A stretch of DNA of 64,000 nt from Mycolicibacterium litorale (GTDB taxonomy: Bacteria > Actinomycetota > Actinomycetes > Mycobacteriales > Mycobacteriaceae). Both the position numbers and the translations under genes were made by a program. Positions 61,088-64,000 of the stretch are shown one piece after another. Position 1 is the stretch's first letter; every line of letters starts with the position of its first letter. Under the pieces are notes generated by a model. The model did not search any database, had not been told where the DNA came from, and was given only the letters and a program-made list of their open reading frames with translations. The stretch spans positions 2,790,001-2,854,000 of the forward strand of contig NZ_AP022586.1 in the NCBI RefSeq assembly GCF_010731695.1, written 5' to 3'.

Positions 61088-61462
61088 ATGAAGATTCTGG
61101 TGGCGACAGAACTCACCCAGGGCACCCGCAGCAACGACTACAACTACTGCGTCCCAGGCGAACTCGTGTGGGTCCAGGAACCGTGCGACCGAGACCGGCG
61201 TAACCCTGACGGCGGCTGCGGATGCGGCCGTGGCTTCGCCGGTGTGGCGTCCCACCGCGCGACCACAACGGCGGAGGTCGTCGAAGTCGGTTTCAGTCGC
61301 GACGAACTGATCATCGCGATGCGTACAAGCCTGGCCGACGGCGGGTGGCCACAGGACTGGGCCTCAGACGTCGTCGACGACAACCTGACGATCGCTTCGG
61401 CGTTCCCAGCCGGGACGGTCATCGAGCGGCGACTGGAGGAGTTCCAAGCCCGGACTGCCTGA
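61088..61462 (+). CDS. Conserved actinobacterial hypothetical protein with a CGCGRGF motif
   Basis: A 124-residue protein that I recognise only as a conserved actinobacterial family: MKILVATELTQGTRSNDYNY at the start, then a Cys cluster (EPCDRDRRNPDGGCGCGRGF, about residues 37-56) that might bind zinc, and ASHRATTTAEV. The remainder is a mixed helical domain. The function is unknown. GGAGG precedes the ATG at 61088 by about seven bases. It is the last gene before the terminator and the tRNA fragment, so it probably belongs to the chromosomal backbone. Confidence 0.72.
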   Translation: MKILVATELTQGTRSNDYNYCVPGELVWVQEPCDRDRRNPDGGCGCGRGFAGVASHRATTTAEVVEVGFSRDELIIAMRTSLADGGWPQDWASDVVDDNLTIASAFPAGTVIERRLEEFQARTA

Positions 61463-61512
61463 ATGCCGGTACTACAGGGTGCCGACATCGGAGGCACGAG
61501 ACCAAGATGTCG

Positions 61513-61546
61513 AAACGGCTCCCGGAGTGATTTCCGGGGGCCGTTT
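61513..61546. terminator. Rho-independent-type hairpin
   Basis: A 14-base stem (61513-61526 with 61533-61546) with one G-T wobble and a six-base loop; the arms begin and end in AAA/TTT so it can serve both strands. It lies 50 bases after the small conserved gene and directly before the tRNA-Met fragment. T-runs are short, as usual in mycobacteria. Confidence 0.7.
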
Positions 61547-61549
61547 ACC

Positions 61550-61595
61550 TGGTAGCGGGGACAGGAATCGAGCCTGCGACCTCTGGGTTATGAGC
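61550..61595 (-). repeat. 3' fragment of tRNA-Met (probable attachment site)
   Basis: Read on the minus strand, these 46 bases run from an anticodon loop with CAT (61592-61590) through the variable loop, T arm (GTCGCAGGCTCGATTCCTGT) and acceptor strand to CCA (61552-61550). The 5' half of a tRNA is not present: the sequence before the loop does not pair with the acceptor. A 3' tRNA half alone is what remains at one end of an element that integrated into a tRNA gene; the other end should carry the complete gene. This is not a functional tRNA. Confidence 0.8.
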
Positions 61596-62237
61596 TGGCT
61601 TACGGGGATTTCTGGAGTGTCGCTAAGTCTCATATGCGCAGGTCAGAGGGGGTATGTGGTTCAGCCCGTATTGCCTCGTTGCACCGATTTCGGGGGGTTT
61701 CGTAGAGTTTTGTTCCCAAATCCGTTCCCAAATCGCGTTTGCTGGGGCGGTGTCGAGCCAGCAAACAAGTCGTCGCGGATGGTGGGGAAAGCGGGTCGGC
61801 AGAGCGTGACCGCGGCGGACAGGCTGAGACGTCGGCGCCGACCAGGTCTCACCGCGCAGCGCCTACGGAAATCGACGAATACGCCGCCATCACCACGCGG
61901 CTAGCGGCCTAGGGAACTCCGGGCTGCCGTGCGACCGGGACTCCGGAATTACTCACCGGTTGGTGGGACCGCATAGGACAATCCAGCGTTGAGGTCGCTC
62001 AGTTGCGGAGCCAGCCAGCTAGCCGAAGTACGGCACTGCGCGAACCCCCGACCGATCGATTCGGAACTGTGAGCTCAGACGTGTTCCGGAGACTGCTTGT
62101 TCTTGCTGCTCGCTGGTGGTATGAGCTCCGGGCTGATTCGTCCTCGGACTGGCCGGATCCGGTCGATTCTTGGTCTTGATCGCCGAACAAACGGAGACCG
62201 CGTCTGCGCTTCGGGCTGGTGTAGGCGACGCTAGGCG
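61596..62237. other. Gene-poor island end between tRNA fragment and the ubiquitin-like operon
   Basis: About 640 bases without a convincing gene. It contains a tandem copy of GTTCCCAAATC (61712-61722 and 61724-61734). On the minus strand this encodes an LGTDLGT or WERIWEQN-like stretch depending on frame, which could be the last remains of an integrase C-terminus next to its attachment site; this is a weak suggestion. The base composition looks less GC-rich by eye than the backbone. I see no ribosome-site-supported reading frame on either strand. Confidence 0.5.
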
Positions 62238-62636
62238 CTAGCCTCGGAACCGTCGCCAGATTCGCGCCCACCGATTGAGTCGCGCATTCTGAGTTGCCGC
62301 CCGCTGCGCCGCGGTTGCTCGTTGATCGGCCGATTGCGCTCGGGCGGTCTGAGTGGCGTCGAGCTTCTTGTGCCACTCGACTTGCCCCCGAGTGATGAAG
62401 TAGTGAGATTTGCACGGCAGCCCCGTGGCTGCGATCGACGGCTTCAGTGACACCTCTCCGTCAAAAATGATCTTGTATCGGGCAGGGGACAGCTTGGTGA
62501 CCACCTCCCGACCGCAGCCGCAGGGACATATGTGCCCAGCGGTCGAATAGGCGGTCGAGATGTAGAGAACCCCCGGAGCCATCGACGCCGGGAAGGAGTC
62601 AACGAAGTGCGCAGTGTAATGATCGATAAGCCTCAT
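62238..62636 (-). CDS. DUF6527 zinc-binding protein of the ubiquitin-like operon
   Basis: A 132-residue protein matching DUF6527. The core is a compact Cys/His motif: HICPCGCGRE (Cys37, Cys39, Cys41, with His35) and, about 35 residues later, LPCKSHYF (Cys75, His78). This looks like a zinc-binding treble-clef or ribbon. The C-terminal 40 residues form an Ala/Gln/Arg-rich helix. Proteins with this domain are found next to multiubiquitin and ThiF genes. A role as an adaptor or E3-like factor is inferred from zinc binding and context. The ATG at 62636 overlaps the E1-like gene stop (62633-62636). Confidence 0.82.
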   Translation of the reverse strand: MRLIDHYTAHFVDSFPASMAPGVLYISTAYSTAGHICPCGCGREVVTKLSPARYKIIFDGEVSLKPSIAATGLPCKSHYFITRGQVEWHKKLDATQTARAQSADQRATAAQRAATQNARLNRWARIWRRFRG

Positions 62637-63799
62637 TCGATGTCTTCATTACGCAGCTCGTTGAGGAACAACTTGTACACGCTCTGGTTATATGGCGTGT
62701 GCGTCGCGTAGAAGCCGATGTAACGCTTCCACCGGATGACCGCGAGTGTTGCGTTCAGCGCGTTAAGCTCGGCGACTTGGATGTTGCTGTTGTAGTCATC
62801 CTCGCCTGGCGGAAGCGCAGGCTTCGTCGGCAGTGTCATCTCGTCGCCCGGCAGGTATGCGGTGACCTTGGCCATGCCCGTAAGACCGCCCTCGCCTTCG
62901 CGAACGCTCATCCCGACGTCGATGAACGGTATTCCCCGGTCTCGGAGCGAGCGCATGATCTCCGGTCTCGCCTCAGCGTCGGCAGCGGCAAGAAATACGA
63001 AGGTTGCACCTTCGAGGAGGTTCAGGTTGTCGGCTGTCAGTGCGACGGGGTGGGCCGTGATCCCCGCGTGCATCCGGGAATATTCACGTGCGAAGTATTC
63101 AGCCTTGTTGTGTTTAGCCTCAAGTTCGTCATGCGCTACAGCGCCGGGGGCGCGGAACGCGTTGTGCGTCTCGAGTTGGTCACCGTCGATCAGGATGATC
63201 CGGTCGACCCAGGTCTTCGCGACGTGATCCAGGATGTAGCTCCCAGTGCCGCCGACACCCACGATGGCAATCGTGTGGCCCCGGAAGAGGTTGCTGAAAT
63301 TCGCTAACCCTGCGCGGGTCGTGTTGGTATCCGCGTAGACCAGAGGCAGATCATCCGGCACGACTTGAAACGAGCCGCACGGTTTAGCGCGGACCGAAGC
63401 GTCGATCTGTCGGGCCGCATTAAGCAGGATGTGCGCGTAGTGCTGAATCTTTGCGTGTAGGTCGGTATAGGCGCCGCTGGGGGGCTTGAACGACAACATG
63501 TAGTCAGCCGCCTCGCCATTCCCGAAACCGCGCCCTTGGCCTCCACTTCCGAGCGGCTGACCTAGCCCGTCGCGCGGTTCCTCGCCGGCGAACCATATCC
63601 GGTGATCACCACTCGCATCGTTGACCACGCCGCCGGAGTAGGTCACCGGCAGAACGAGGCGGCCGTCCTTGCGGAGCCCGGAGGGTGCGGCGTACGGCAA
63701 CTGGCGCACGACGAGGTGGCCGCTTGCGAGCACCATGTCGTAGCCGTCGGCCACCAACCGAGCGACCTGCTCGTCAGGAGCGGTTGGCGGGTTCGACAT
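62633..63799 (-). CDS. ThiF/E1-like adenylyltransferase with N-terminal DUF6791
   Basis: A 388-residue protein. Residues 1-165 match DUF6791 (LVADGYDMVLASGHLVVRQL, then IWFAGEEPRDGLGQPL and FKPPSGAYTDLHAKIQHYA). Residues 170-385 form a ThiF/E1 adenylation domain: GVGGTGS (181-187), LIDGDQLE with Asp205/207, NAFR (Arg216), Lys229 and Lys232, and AAADAEAR at 271-278. E1 enzymes adenylate the C-terminus of ubiquitin-like proteins and then bind them on a Cys. Here the whole E1 domain contains no cysteine; the only one is Cys141, in or near DUF6791. The ATG at 63799 overlaps the multiubiquitin stop by 26 bases. Confidence 0.87.
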   Translation of the reverse strand: MSNPPTAPDEQVARLVADGYDMVLASGHLVVRQLPYAAPSGLRKDGRLVLPVTYSGGVVNDASGDHRIWFAGEEPRDGLGQPLGSGGQGRGFGNGEAADYMLSFKPPSGAYTDLHAKIQHYAHILLNAARQIDASVRAKPCGSFQVVPDDLPLVYADTNTTRAGLANFSNLFRGHTIAIVGVGGTGSYILDHVAKTWVDRIILIDGDQLETHNAFRAPGAVAHDELEAKHNKAEYFAREYSRMHAGITAHPVALTADNLNLLEGATFVFLAAADAEARPEIMRSLRDRGIPFIDVGMSVREGEGGLTGMAKVTAYLPGDEMTLPTKPALPPGEDDYNSNIQVAELNALNATLAVIRWKRYIGFYATHTPYNQSVYKLFLNELRNEDIE

Positions 63800-64000
63800 C
63801 GAAGACCATGCCCTCCTTGACCTCAACGTTCTTCCCCGGGCGCAGTGAGTGGTCTGGCCCGTGGCCGCGGCTGTACTCGACGAGCGTTCCCGCCGGGTCA
63901 TAGGGCTGACCAGGGAAGGCGAGTTCAACAACCTGCTCGAAGCTGATCTTCTTCTCGGTCCACGACACCTCCCTGGTGTTGACGATGATCTTGAAGATCT
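63774..64000 (-). CDS. Multiubiquitin-domain protein, C-terminal part (cut by window edge)
   Basis: The last 74 residues are visible, as one beta-grasp unit: FKIIVNTREVSWTEKKISF (strands 1-2), EQVVELAFPG (helix), LVEYSRGHG (strand 3) and NVEVKEGMVFDVEPANRS (strands 4-5 and C-terminal tail). This is the multiubiquitin pattern; family proteins usually hold several such units, so more copies are expected beyond the edge. The tail ends in PANRS, without the Gly-Gly of eukaryotic ubiquitin. A GTG at 63968 could start a short frame, but the homology continues upstream to the window end, so the gene is incomplete here. Confidence 0.85.
   Translation of the reverse strand, partial: IFKIIVNTREVSWTEKKISFEQVVELAFPGQPYDPAGTLVEYSRGHGPDHSLRPGKNVEVKEGMVFDVEPANRS

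Noticed and set aside
61550..61595. Functional tRNA-Met gene
   Set aside because: Only the 3' half is present; no 5' acceptor strand or D arm can be found next to it.
61999..62415. 138-codon minus-strand frame between the island end and DUF6527
   Set aside because: Low-complexity Ser/Arg-rich translation that overlaps the DUF6527 coding region in another frame; no ribosome site.

Overview
The window is GC-rich actinobacterial DNA, most likely from a fast-growing mycobacterium (Mycolicibacterium or a close relative). The support is the family mix: a FadE5-type acyl-CoA dehydrogenase, a PonA2-like penicillin-binding protein, F420/LLM oxidoreductases, a mycothiol-dependent maleylpyruvate-isomerase-family protein, a KmtR-like nickel/cobalt sensor beside a CDF exporter, a flavin-free-type MTHFR homologue, DUF4873 and many GTG starts. 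There is no rRNA, complete tRNA, insertion sequence or CRISPR array.

Layout. 1-6.3 kb: the start of an alcohol dehydrogenase, a quinone oxidoreductase, a small membrane protein, the relic of a short-chain dehydrogenase facing a TetR gene across a palindrome, a large FAD/Fe-S 2-hydroxyacid dehydrogenase and a DUF4396 membrane protein behind two CsoR-like boxes. 6.3-13.4 kb: two tandem dynamin-like GTPases, a methyltransferase plus MTHFR-like pair, and fadE5-like, with a perfect CRP-type site between the last two. 13.4-13.9 kb holds two gene relics. 13.9-19.5 kb: a sugar-type catabolic cluster (SDR, TIM-barrel epimerase, MHS transporter, split transketolase, FCD-type GntR) with shared GntR-like operators. 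19.5-25.6 kb: an LLM oxidoreductase, a broken adenylyl cyclase, release factor 3 and a NarL-type histidine kinase. 25.6-37.3 kb: a ten-gene operon (ABC importer, ACMSD-like amidohydrolase, 2,6-dihydroxypyridine-hydroxylase-like monooxygenase, cupin, three-subunit molybdenum hydroxylase) divergent from a PucR regulator, apparently for an N-heteroaromatic compound. 37.4-38.8 kb: the kmtR-cdf pair. 38.8-50.3 kb: an AurF-like oxygenase with DUF4873 and TetR, RibD-like reductase, MFS exporter, GH3 glycosidase, alpha/beta hydrolase, an SRPBCC/ArsR pair, F420-type reductase, HD protein and amidase. 50.4-54.4 kb: LacI regulator, APC permease and LLM monooxygenase, with AACGTT-centred sites. 54.4-61.5 kb: slipin, class A PBP, DsbA-like and mycothiol-type proteins, a Fic protein and a small conserved protein.

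At 61.55 kb a 46-base 3' fragment of tRNA-Met, just after a strong terminator, looks like an attachment site. Beyond it, running to and past the window edge on the minus strand, is a multiubiquitin gene, an E1-like ThiF protein with an N-terminal DUF6791, and a zinc-binding DUF6527 protein. These three overlapping genes form a prokaryotic ubiquitin-like conjugation operon in what appears to be a genomic island. This is the most interesting part of the window.

The strongest regulatory observations are sites that can be paired with a neighbouring regulator: KmtR, the FCD-GntR, the LacI protein, the ArsR protein, two TetR proteins and the Fic protein, which has its own C-terminal winged helix.
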